Shown: in pieces, positions 34,064-44,955 of the stretch
Position numbering within the stretch: position 1 is the stretch's first letter
How the letters are laid out: the number at the start of each line of letters is the position of its first letter
DNA from: Daphnia carinata
Lineage: Eukaryota; Arthropoda; Branchiopoda; Diplostraca; Daphniidae
Assembly: GCF_022539665.2 (NCBI RefSeq)
Contig: NW_026712534.1
Location: 1 to 64,000, forward strand
Length of the DNA stretch: 64,000 nucleotides
Direction: 5' to 3'
The notes under the pieces: generated by a model
What the model was told of the DNA's origin: nothing
Seen by the model: only the letters and a program-made list of their open reading frames with translations
Database searches by the model: none
Program-made: the position numbers and the translations under genes

Positions 34064-35562
34064 CTTTCTTTCAAAAAAAAAAAAAGAAATACGTCAATAC
34101 TAACGATAAATCTAATTTAAGCATTAAACCAATTTACCCACGATCATAGAGCACTATGAAATTAGGCTAAGAACTGGTTTCTTAACCTCATCGTCACGTA
34201 TATCTAGCCATACGTCTATTGCCTAAACAGAAAGTGATTGTCACAGCTTGAATACAAAAAATTATATATTTGATTGAGAGCTGTGATGCGATTAGGTACG
34301 TCTGCTAGTCTTTGGCGCGCCAGGTTGTCAACAAAATCTCCATACTTCCGTATGGAGAACAGACTACAGTGCTGGTGCAATCTATTGCAATAAAAGCTTT
34401 CGTTGCGCGAAGGGCCTTTTTCTCCTACTGTAACGGAATGTTTCGTTGCGCTAAGACCCTTTTTTCACCCTTTTTTTCAAACGCTGCAGCGGCGCTTGGG
34501 AAGTTTGGACTACGCAAAGGTTTGCTGTTGAAATCGTTTGTCGTAAAAATCGAAATTGTCGTAAAAAATTCATTTTTGAACATCTGATTTCTCCAGCCCC
34601 AAATAGGTCCTCCAACTACTTGGGCTTCAACAAATATAATGTACCTTTTGACTTGAACTTTTGACATGCCTTGCTGTTTATCCAATATAACACTGTCAAT
34701 TTTTCTTATTCTCAGACATAGTTTTGAATTCCATCGTAAAACCATTTGTTTCATATTATAAGCGTATTTTGCCGCGCAATTCGTCACTTTTTATCATGCG
34801 CTACCGTTTATCTTATTCACCCTATTTTACGCTTTTTTCCCTTCTTTCACGGCAACGTGTTGTATAGTGTGAATAAAGCCCATATGAAAGACACTGCAAC
34901 GCAGCTCAGATTGCCGTAAAAACGTCGCATCGAGGCGAGGCTTGCGTTCCAAATATCGTTATTTTTCACGAATGACGAGTTGCATGATTTTCATGCGATA
35001 CATCGCAACTGATTATCTTTTCCATTAACATCGGCAGAAGGATTTTTAAAAATTTAGCAGACATCCACGATAGTTTTTTGTGTGTTTTCACCAGAAGCTC
35101 CATTCAGACGTGGTATTTGCTTTACGACATTTTTTTGGCATAGGAGATTTCAGTTCTTCTTTTGGCAACTCTCGTCCACCGATGAAGAAACCATCTTTGC
35201 GCTGCGTCGGATTAGGCCGACCGTGCAGAATTTTTTCGCAACAATAGCTATCGTGAGCCACGATACTTACTAGCTTTCCCGATATGTAATTGAATATTAA
35301 AAACATGTCCTATAAGTTATATCTGTACATCGAACACATGATGCAAATATAAATGCCGTCAACGTAAGCAAAATGTCTTTTATTTCTACAAAGTGGTGGA
35401 CAGCTTTACACGTTTCGTTGTCATAGATGGTCATGCTGTGGACGTCGTTTATGGAATCACACACTACTCTAACTCTTTCGGTTCGGTAAAATTTTTGTTA
35501 GTGACAACTATAAAATTATTAAACACTCATAAAAAATATTTTTGAAGTTTAACTTACCTGTA
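34064..35562. other. Spacer without a supported gene
   Basis: Short open frames on both strands (for example 34425-34787 minus and 35088-35306 minus) have no recognisable domain or splice context. Nothing else seen. Confidence 0.4.
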
Positions 35563-35780
35563 ACGTGAGAAAAGAGTGGGTTTGGTTGCCATATCCGTAT
35601 TAATCCACCGTTTATAATTCATGTGGACACCTAATTTCCATTTAGAGTTGATAGCGTTTGCTTTCCATGGAACCAGCCAGCGTGGTCACAGCTCATCGTT
35701 GTTTTACCTGGCACGACCTTTGCGTCACTCTTTCCAGTCATTCCCAGACCTGCAATTAGAATTAGATAAACATTAGTAAG
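35563..35780. repeat. Left direct repeat flanking the cuticle gene
   Basis: Starts ACGTGAGAAAAGAGTGGG and matches 37327-37550 along its whole length with many differences and small indels (shared landmarks GTGGGTTTG, CGTATTAA, CCAGCCA, GTCACTCTTTC, TGCAATTAG). Probably the remains of a duplicated intergenic segment. Confidence 0.65.
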
Positions 35781-36394
35781 GCATATACACGCAGTAACGG
35801 CGTTAGCGAACCCACACCGTTACCAAACATAAATTGTTTTATCAAGTCTTTTATACTGTCAATAGATGATCTAACTACCACTGATAAAAGGCTACGGTTC
35901 ATTATGGGAAAAGCTTACGTTTAATGTTAAACTTAGAAAACAAAATAAACAAAATTGGGAATTTTAATAAATGAACTTTATTCTTTACTTCCTTTAATGT
36001 CTGCTGGATAGAATTTCTGTTACGCTAGAACAACAATTACATGTGAAAAAACCCAAATAGAAAAATCGGATGGTCTAATCACGGGTCGGAATTGAGCAAA
36101 TTATCGTTCACCCAACCTGATTTTAGTAAGATAAATTATATTATTTGTATTTCATAGACACAGACATAGACAGACGTGTGAATACTCCTATAACACGATA
36201 TTGATTTCTGTTCATCAAAGACCAGGAGACAAAATAAATCCTTCACCAGCCAAACAAAATAAAAAATGCACCGTGGTTAACGTGAAAAGCGAAAGTAAGG
36301 TATTTTATTCAACGCCCAAAACCTAATTTGCTCTGGCGAAATCTAGCTGCCAAAACAACTAGGTCAACTGAATGCTCTTTGCCTCTCACTCGAC

Positions 36395-36431
36395 TATAAA
36401 AGTCCAGGATGGAAGGACTCAGAAAATCAGT
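36395..36431 (+). promoter_or_regulatory. Core promoter of the cuticle-protein gene
   Basis: TATAAA at 36395-36400 is followed 32 bases later by the arthropod initiator TCAGT (36427-36431), and the ATG comes 27 bases after that. This is a textbook compact arthropod promoter. Confidence 0.75.
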
Positions 36432-36457
36432 TGTTTATCAAACCCTCCTAATACAAC

Positions 36458-37212
36458 ATGAAGCTCGTAAGGCATTTCATCTCTTATTCTTATTTTGAAA
36501 TAAAATTAACTTTATATTTAAAACGACATTTTCTGACAGTTCATCGTCGCCGCTTTCTTGGCCGTCGCTGCCGCTGTTCCATCCAGCTACAAGCCGGAGT
36601 ACAACGCACCCGGCTACCCAGCCCCAAGCTACCCTGTACCGAAGTACACTACTCCTAGTTACCCCGCAGCGGCCTATCCTGCACCAGCCTACCCTGCACC
36701 AGCCTACCCTGCACCAGTCTACCCCGCACCAGCTTACCCTACTCCCAGCTACAACAAGGATAACAAATACGCCGACATCACCGCCACCAGCCAATCTGAC
36801 GAGCGCAATCTCGATGGCAGCAGCCAATGGAGGTAAATCTATTTCATACTTTATACTCATTATTTTAAGAACTAAAGATAACCCTTAGACAAATTTTATT
36901 ATTTCAACCGATAGCTATGCCCAATCTGACTACACCACCCGCGAACAGTCTCAGGTTCAGAAGAAGATGCAAGGAGTCACCTACGATTCCTACGGCAAAG
37001 AATCGTACGGTGAAGTCCTAGGCAACACCAACAAGGGATCTTCTTACTGGGTTTCTCCTGAAGGCGAGAAGTTCACTTTGACCTGGGCGGCTGACGAAGC
37101 TGGATTCCAGCCAAAAGGTGATCACTTGCCCGTCGCTCCCGTCCACGAATATGAGCTCCCAGTTGCGCCTGTTCACATCCCTTTCAACGGCAAAGGCTAT
37201 AAGATTTACTAA
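36458..37212 (+). CDS. Cuticular protein with RR-type chitin-binding domain
   Basis: Three exons: 36458-36466 (MKL, then GTAAGG), 36540-36832 and 36915-37212, with phases that agree, giving 199 residues. A signal peptide (MKLFIVAAFLAVAAAVPSS) is split by the first intron, as is usual for arthropod cuticle genes. Next come tandem YPAP(A/S) repeats at about residues 28-70, then the chitin_bind_4 region with YDSYGKESYGEV and the close GSSYWVSPEGEKFTLTWAAD and EAGFQPKGDHLP. The ending after GDHLP is short and basic. The protein would be secreted and bind chitin in the exoskeleton. The domain looks RR-1-like. This is the best-supported intact host gene in the window. Confidence 0.92.
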
Positions 37213-37326
37213 ATTATATAAAATCCTGGCTGAACACATTATTTAAATTTATGTTCTGAATGCACTGGCATCTCTTGTATTATCGGTACAAAAAATACAT
37301 GTGAATATGAATGTCAATCTAAAATC

Positions 37327-37550
37327 ACGTGAGAAAGGAGTGGGTTTGTGCGTCGTAACCGTATTAACTTTAACCACATTTTATAATCGACGTGGGCACC
37401 TATAGTTTCTTCGATTTAGAATTAAGTGCTGGTTCCCAATGCAACCAGCCAACGTAGTCGCAATTTAAAGTTATTCAAACTGTTCCGATCCTTAAGTCAC
37501 TCTTTCATCCATTATCGCCTTGCAATTAGCATCAGATTTATCAATGAAGT
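37327..37550. repeat. Right direct repeat flanking the cuticle gene
   Basis: Diverged counterpart of 35563-35780, same orientation, about 1.76 kb apart. A third, shorter and more diverged copy may lie at 37680-37740 (CATTTAGGGGTACAGCGTTCG against CATTTAGAGTTGATAGCGTT in the left repeat). Confidence 0.6.
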
Positions 37551-37757
37551 CGAATGATTAACTTTACCTGTATAGATATTTACGAACAGGCTTCTCTAAA
37601 TTTTTTATTTTAAATTTAATAGAGCTAATTTTAAGGAACATGAAAACAAGGTGGGATCGGTCGAATTACCGGTCGGTAATCCGTGTTGACTCTAGCTTCC
37701 TTCATTTAGGGGTACAGCGTTCGCTTTCAATTCGAGCCAAGGTTGTTCAGACTATAC

Positions 37758-38001
37758 GGATCTTTACGACAGTCTTGAAGGCATTTCGACATGGAATGAG
37801 CGTCAGACAATCTCCAAATGGTCGGACTACGTTCATCACAATATAGCCACCATATACCATGAGTGCAGCCATGTGTAATAGCATATTGTAGCTAATGTGG
37901 ATCTTTACGACAGTCTTGAAGCCATTTCGACCTGGAATTAGCGTCAGACAATCTCCAAATGGCCGTACTACATCCATCACCATATTAGCCACTGTATGCC
38001 A
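37758..38001. repeat. Tandem duplication, period 141 bp
   Basis: GGATCTTTACGACAGTCTTG and about 100 following bases recur 141 bases later with scattered substitutions (shared GCGTCAGACAATCTCCAAAT). Non-coding. Confidence 0.75.
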
Positions 38002-38019
38002 TCGCACATAGTTGTACCG

Positions 38020-38465
38020 AGACTTGCCGTCCGATTATTTCTTGAGCGATTATCGGTAGCCGTCGATAATCGCAAAAAAAATGATCGGCGATCATTCGTC
38101 TGTTGAAAAAATTTGATCGGCGATTAAATTTCTTAGCGATTGTTTTTCCGATTATTTTTGAGCGCCATCTAGCAGTAAGAAAATAGCTTAACACTGTTTA
38201 AATTGAAAAAAATTGAAAAAGTGAACATTTCAAAAAAAAGCGTCTGCTACAAAAATGACAAAGCTATGAGTAGACTTTCATATAGTCTCAACTACCGTTC
38301 ATAGATGTCGCTAAATAATCGAAAAATAATCGCGATTAAAAATTAATTTTTTTCCACTTTAATCGCCGATTGCGATTATTTTTAAATAATTTGATCGCCG
38401 ATTAAAATTTTAATCGAAATCGCAATCGCGATTAATTTTCAATCGCGATTACGGCAGCTCTGGGT
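38020..38465. mobile_element. hAT-MITE-like element full of GCGATTA units
   Basis: The stretch is packed with forward and inverted GCGATTA / TAATCGC units. Its ends are roughly inverted: CTTGCCGTCCGATTATTTC on the left, and CTGCCGTAATCGCGATTG as the reverse complement of the right. Flanks GTTGTACC and GGTGTAAC could be a decayed 8-bp target duplication. No coding capacity. The subterminal-repeat style is like that of the hAT element at 49.9 kb. Confidence 0.45.
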
Positions 38466-40270
38466 GTAACAAGCATTCGTGACGGGAATCTAGCAGTCCC
38501 GCTACAAAATTTGGAAACTTCTCTTCGGTTTGGCGCTAGGTGGCAGGTAAGCCGCACATTCACGCATATCTTCTAATTTCTTTAGTCGTCTGCTGTGTAG
38601 TGTCACATCAGGAATTTTTCAGGAGCAAACAACAATCAATGGTATTTATAATATTATCATTGATTGCTTTCAGCCAACAATCAAGCCAAAGGTATTCTTT
38701 TCTCCGCCATGCATCAAAGAAGCCTTGTGTGAGACCTGTCTTCGGTTGTGTACAAATCGACAAAACTTATGCTCACACAGAGAAGTAACGTTTTTCAAAC
38801 TGTTCATGCCCTGCGTAATAATGCTAAACGTAAATGGAGACATATCATACTTTTATTTCACATCAGTAAATTAAACTTGCATAGTACGTTCGTATTTGAA
38901 GGCAAGAGATCCGGCATGAGCTTAACGATTTTTAAGGCCTCGGTGTACCAGGTATTAGCTGACGTTGTTACATGCACTGAAAGACCTTATTTAAATACAC
39001 TGAGTAATCGCTTTTCGTTGTCGCTGAACTGCCGCAAACCAAACGTACAGGCCTTTGTTGCACCGACGATAAATGCGTAATAATCCTTACATGAGCTACC
39101 GAGTTGAACGTAGCGGATTTTTCTTTCAACAGTAAAGTCTCACGTAGTCCAATGATTTTACCATCATGCGTAATAGGACGCAGGGGGAGGGGTACACACT
39201 CACGATATTTCCCTAATGTATGGAGTGGGTGAGGGGGGTTATCCTTACGGAAATAATCCTCTCATTATTACGATTTCCACCCTCTCATCTCTTAACCTAG
39301 GCCATCTGGGCGGCGTCCAACCCATAGAAAACAACTTGATTTTTATTGCAACACACGTGGAACACAACATGCTCAACTGCTTTTTCAAATCGGCTGCATA
39401 ATACAGTAGCCCCCCAGTTACTAATTCAGGAGTGTTTAGACAAAAAAACGTCACATGAGAAGCCGCCCAGCATCACCATCACCATAGTTTCACTTATTTA
39501 TTAATTTGTCTCATGAAAACTGATAAGAATCAAAGTCGGCTACTACTTGAGACAGACACTGGTTCGTGAACTAACGGTGCCAAAGTTTCCGCGTGACCGC
39601 TCCATATGCGGGCAGGACAACTCGGCCGTTCAGATTTTGTGTATTTTAAAATTTCTAGATGTTTTTATAATTTCAGAAAAATAATTTACTGCATCTAGTC
39701 ATTTTGCTATGGTTTTAAGCATATGCTGCAACTTACAGTTCATAAAGAAACGTAGTTGTCAGTAACTTGGTCTTTATTACCTTCTATTTTTATGTCTCTT
39801 CCCAGCAATCATGTGGCTCCCACAATTGCAGGGCCTGCGAGTACACGTCCAGGTTAGGGAGCTGAACTGCCAGGTTGCCAGTTCCCAACAGAACGTGGTG
39901 AGAAACAACAGAATGCAGTCATTACAAGGTGCATGTGGTAAAAAAAAAAGAAAATAAAAGATTGATGTTCTGTGTTATTGCAACTGTGGGGAAAAAATAA
40001 GTTGAAGCAAATTTAGGATCGTCATTATTCATTTTTGTCATTTATTGTTAATCCTGTAATTCTAGGCTTGACATGGCGTTATCATTATAGGACGTATCTT
40101 TATTTCCCCTGTAAACTGGTGAAAATCAAGGCGAAAGGTTTCGATTTGTGCAACAGTAGAGAATACCCTAGTTTTCACAGATTATGTGGGTTTCAATCGC
40201 AATCGCCAACAGCCGGAAGGGAAGAGAATGTCTTCAGGTACATGACAACGTCATTAAAGGACGGGTTACA
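38466..40270. other. Spacer without a supported gene
   Basis: Open frames at 38540-39080 and 40035-40388 have no recognisable domains and irregular composition. Nothing else recognised. Confidence 0.4.
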
Positions 40271-40274
40271 ATAT

Positions 40275-40540
40275 TGTTACGTTGGCAATATCCGATTCGC
40301 CACTGCAGTAGCGACAACAGCGCTAGGACGGAAACCCCGCCCCAATTATGGCCGTCCATTGGAGCACCACCCTCGTCGCCGGATATAAAAGGGGCGATAT
40401 TGCACTTCTGTGTGGCTTTTTGATTAATTGGTTAGGGCAATTAGTTTGCAGTTGTGTTATTAATCCTTTTGGTGAAATACACATTATCTTTTAATCTGAA
40501 GCACGACGTCTCTATCTTGGTACAAGATCCGTCCGTGACA
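40275..40540 (+). repeat. 5' LTR (266 bp)
   Basis: TGTTACGTTGG to CGTCCGTGACA. Differs from the 3' LTR at four sites (two C/T, one G/T, one T/C, 5' against 3'), giving 98.5% identity. Confidence 0.95.
40384..40391 (+). promoter_or_regulatory. LTR TATA box
   Basis: TATAAAAG in the 5' LTR; the same motif is in the 3' LTR near 48944. Transcription would start roughly 25-35 bases downstream. AATCTGAAGC lies further on. Confidence 0.6.
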
Positions 40541-40845
40541 TGGTGGAGATGCAGGGTAACACCTGTTAGGCTGAGTAAGGTAAGCGCAATTGTTGTTCTT
40601 TTCGCACGGGTCTTGGGGAGTTTTTGAATAAGGAACTTGGAGGCAGGTGCTGTTTAGGGGTCCTTGGGAAGTGTGACCGGCCGGCTAGAAAGTGCCTTAA
40701 ATTGCCGTGGTACAGGACCACAGACCTGGCCGATTTCCTTGAATCGCTGTTAGGTTGAAGACCCGTCCGAGTAAGTTGTTGAAAGCGCGTAGTAAAAGCC
40801 CGACAGGCCTACCATTGGGTGGGAGAGAGAGACGTAGCTCGGTGG
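40541..40845 (+). other. Primer-binding site and leader
   Basis: TGGTGGAGATGCAGGG starts directly after the LTR, in the position of a tRNA primer site (TGG pairs with tRNA CCA). The rest is untranslated leader. Confidence 0.5.
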
Positions 40846-42480
40846 ATGAGAACGGATCCGCCTAGGCAGAGCAGGCGTTTACGAGGGTTAGCCGCGTCCC
40901 CGATAAGCGGGGAAGGACAACGCAGCGTTGGTCTTGACGGAAGTCAGGCGGAATCTCTAAAGAGAGTTACAGAAGTAGGGGCACAGACTGCCCAAGCGAT
41001 CGGCCATACCATTCCGAGAAGAGAAATCGTATCACTGAACCCGATCGGAGAATCGAACGCGAGGACAAATTCCTCTTGTAGGTATCGGAAGCTCGTTCAG
41101 GAAGCAAGATCGAGAGATAGTGGTGTAGGAGAACAAACGTGTATTGATCCGAGGGAGCAACAGGAGGTAGCCGAAAAGCAAGAAATCTTTAACGAGTGCT
41201 CAAGGGAAGGAAGTGATAAGGGGTTAGACGATTTTTCTGGAGCTTTACCACTCGTGATAGTACCAACGCTTGAAATGGCCCAACGTGCTGAATTTAGAGG
41301 AAATGATGGACCTCCCGCCCGTGCACCTGCACAGGCAGGAGGAGCCGTTCAGCGTGCACCGGCTCATCCATCGCAGTATCGTGAAGCACCAGTCTTCCGC
41401 GGAGGACCAGACGACGATGCCGCTGAATGGATGGAACGTTTCGAGAGGACCGCCAATTTCAATGGATGGGGTTCCGCTGAGAAAGCGGAATACTTTGGCT
41501 TATTCTTAGAAGGTACAGCAAAGGATTGGCTAGCTTGTCAATTAGGGGAGGTTGTCTGGGACGATGTTGCTCCGGATGACGCCGAACCCGGGATAAGGGG
41601 CCTACGAACCCGATTTTTAGATACATTTCGATCGGAGGATTTCGACCGTTATCATAAAGCTAGGCTACGTAGCCGAAAACAGGAGGCCTCGGAGACGGTC
41701 GTAGGATATTTCTACGACGTGCTAAATCAGTGCCGTAGGTTGAACCCAAGGATGCCTGAAGCGAAGAAAATAGATTATCTGTTGCGTGGGCTTAATTAGC
41801 CTTTGAAGCGAGAAATGACCATTAAACAGCCCCGGACGACAGATGAATTTTTGAAAGCACTCAAGATTTATACTAGGGCATATGAGGATTCAGAGAAACC
41901 AAATCAGGCAGTTAATTTTATGGGACAAGCGAAGGATCCTATTCCACCCAAGCGAGTCACGTATGCTGACTCCGAAGAAAGGCAAACTCCGTTGAAACAA
42001 GAAGCCTACGAGTACGACGCAAAGCGAGACGGCACGCGCCAAGGGTCGCATGACGAGTTAAAAAATTTAATACGCGATATGGCAGCTCGGATAGAAGAGC
42101 TGGAACGAGGCACTAAACAACTACGCCTGGGAGGGAGAGGGGAGAAACCTAAACCCTCCCGAACAGCAGACGGAATGCCAATCTGCCACCGATGCGGACG
42201 CTCCGGTCATATTGCTCGTAACTGTGAGACCGATTTGAGTAATATGAGGCCACGATCACCAACACCCAGTCGGAAAGGAAGGGAGAACGAAAGGAGACCA
42301 GATGGACGTGATGTGGACCGACGCGGACGTGAGAACTCGAGACGAGATGGAAGCCAAGATGGGAGGAGAAACGTAAGTCGAGAACGCTCGCGTTATAATA
42401 GGGACGATAGTAGGGAAAGTCGTAGCCCTAGAACGGTTTCTAGACCTCCAGCGGACCGTGATCAGGGTCAAATGGCGGTG
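40846..42480 (+). pseudogene. gag: gag of the errantivirus-like element, one in-frame stop
   Basis: First ATG at 40846. The N-terminal region is poorly conserved. The capsid region (FRGGPDDDAAEWMERFERT, WLACQLGEV, LRTRFLDTF, YFYDVLNQCRRLNPRM) is typical retrotransposon gag. A TAG at 41797-41799 interrupts it, and the same frame continues directly. A single zinc knuckle, CHRCGRSGHIARNC, lies near 42184-42225, followed by an Arg/Ser/Asp-rich tail. The stop is one C-to-T change from a glutamine codon. It could be a mutation or a read-through site, but its place in mid-capsid argues for mutation. Confidence 0.8.
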
Positions 42481-44955
42481 GGAATGATTTCACTCGAAGA
42501 AAAAGGGAAGAAGAAAGATGAGCTTAAGGAGGCTGAAAATGAAGACAAAGGGGCTGGCTGTGAGATGGAATCGCTCGGAGAAAAGGGGGAAGAGAATTGT
42601 AAAGTCGAAGAGGGCATAAAGGATAAAGGAGAAAACGTACCGATCTATTTGACCTACTCTCCGCGTCTCATATTCGAAGAAGTCAACTGTAAGGGATTGG
42701 CCGTCAAGGCAGTTATTGATACTGGAGCCGTAATTTCAGTTGCTTCGCCAAGCCTGCAAGAAAAGCTAAAAGCACCGTTGGTGGAATGGGAAGGACCGGC
42801 CATCATTATGGTAAATGGTCAAAGTACACAACCTCTTGGTGCCATTCAGTTGGAAATTGAACATCGGGGCCACAAGGCCAGTGGAAAAATCATTCTCTTG
42901 GAAATGAAAGGAATAGAACTACTGTTAGGGAACGATTTTTTAAGCCAGTTTGAGCGATTGGTGGTTCAGTACAAGAAGACGGGGGCAGTGGCATCTCTAG
43001 GTGAATTGCCAGTGAATGTAATCAACGAGCAGATAATCTCGCCTCCAAAGCTGGTAGCCAAGATAGGAAGAATGCTGCCACCAAGAACCTTTGCTCTAGT
43101 GGAAGTAGAGCTTACCGCACAAGAGAAAAACATTTGGATGGTAGAGCCTTCGGACAAGTTAGCTCGAGTCAAAGGCATTACTACTGGGAAGGTACTTGTG
43201 TCCAGTGAATCCCCGCTAAACCGAGTGTTTGTTGTGAACTTAACGTACCAGAGAGCCTATATCCGAGAGGGGACCGTTTTGGGACAGATGGAAGAAATGG
43301 AACCTGTTGTTGTGACAATAGATTAGGAAGAGAAAATGGGAATAAAGGATGACGAGGAGAATCTAGCCGTAATGGCACTCAGTCGAGGAAAGTTCTCTCC
43401 GTCCAGCGTCGCCCCTATTCCCAGGGAGACATTCAGGGCTAGGATTGCCGAAAGCTTATTACCCCCAGAAACAGAGAGATTGATTGACCTGTTAGAAGAA
43501 TTTCATTCATGCTTCGCGCTGGCCGATAGTGAGCTGGGAGTTTGTCGTGTGGCCAAGCATCGAATCGACACGGGTAACACACCACCAGTTCACCAACCTC
43601 CGTACAAAAGCGCATGGAAAGAACGAGCCATTGTACAGCGACAGGTCGACGAGATGCTGGAAAAAGGTGTCATTGAGCCTTCCACCAGCCCTTGGGCATC
43701 ACCAGTTGTCTTGGTGAAAAAGAAAGATGGAAATTGGAGATTCTGCGTGGACTATTGGAAGCTAAACGTCGTCTCTGTGCAAGATGTTTACCCACTACCG
43801 CGGATTGAGGAAACCCTAGCCAGGATGGGGAACGCCTGCATTTTTTCGACAATGGATTTAGAAAGCGGATACTGGCAAGTGCCTATGGACGAAGCTGATA
43901 AAGCCAAAACAGCATTTATCACGCCCGACGGGCTCTACCAATTTTTGGTAATGCCGTTTGGTTTAGCTTCCGCTCCCGGAACATTCCAACGGATGATGGA
44001 CCTGGTACTAGCCGGGCTCCGATGGACGATCTGCCTCGTCTACCTAGACGATATCATCATCTACGCGGGGGATACCAGGGAACATCTAATACGACTCCGG
44101 CAGGTACTGAGTGCCTTACACAAAGCTGGATTAAAGATCAAACTAGTAAAGTGCCAATTTGCAGCCCGAGAAGTAAAAGCCTTAGGGCACGTAATCAGCG
44201 GGGAAGGCATACGCCCAGACCCAGAAAAACTAAAGGCAACTGAAAAATTTCCGTCTCCGTGTTCCTTTCATAAACCCGCTGACCGACTAAAATGTGTTAG
44301 GAGCTTTATCGGACTCTGTTCGTACTACAGGCGATTCATTGCGCAGTTTGCGCATACTGCTAAACCCCTAACAGACATGTTTAAAAAAGGGGCATGCTTT
44401 ATATGGCAAGAACCTCAAGAAGAAAGCTTCAATTTATTAAAACAAGCGCTGATCAGAGCCGCTACGTTAGCCTATCCTGTTTTTTCCAAACCTTTCAAGA
44501 TCCATCCTGACGCGTGCGATTACGGTCTTGGAGCGGTGTTGTTACAACGCATCGACAACGTGGAGAGACCCCTCGCCTACGCGAATCGCCTCTTGACAAA
44601 AGGCGAGAACAATTATTCCATCACGGAAAAAGAATGCCTCGCGATGGTCTGGGCGGTGAAGAAATTTAGAAGCTACATTTGGGGAATTGAGACCGTGGTT
44701 GTGACTGACCATCACGCGCTTTGTTGGCTGTTAAGTAAAAAGGATCTGGCCGGACGTTTGGCTCGTTGGAGCCTGCAATTACAAGAATTTTTACTAAGGA
44801 TTGTACACCGTAACGGTAGACTGCATACGGATGCGGACACGTTATCGCGTTATCCAGTCAACATTGTCACAGAAACAGATGTGTCACTAACCTGCATAGT
44901 GGCAGCCTTAAGTATCGATCATGACAATAAAGAGAAATTACAACGCGCCCAGTAA
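42481..44955 (+). pseudogene. pol: Protease, RT and RNase H of the errantivirus-like element
   Basis: A charged linker leads to the protease core AVIDTGAVISVAS near 42710-42745. A TAG at 43324-43326 separates it from the RT section, which continues in the same frame. RT blocks: STSPWASPVVLVKKKDG, FSTMDLESGYWQVPMDEADK, MPFGLASAPGTFQRMM and the catalytic YLDD at about 44041-44052. The usually conserved Arg in the VDYRKLN block is Trp here, again one C-to-T change. RNase H (ACDYGLGAVLLQ, EKECLAMVWAVKKF) ends DADTLSRYP near 44855. A TAA at 44953-44955 closes the frame before integrase. Otherwise well preserved. Confidence 0.88.

Noticed and set aside
36477-36860. 127-residue antisense frame across the cuticle gene, Trp/Cys/Arg-rich
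   Set aside because: Mirror of the YPAP repeats of the cuticle protein; it crosses its intron boundaries.
43181-43378. Antisense frames within gag-pol of the errantivirus-like element
   Set aside because: Shadows of a well-supported coding strand; no independent features.
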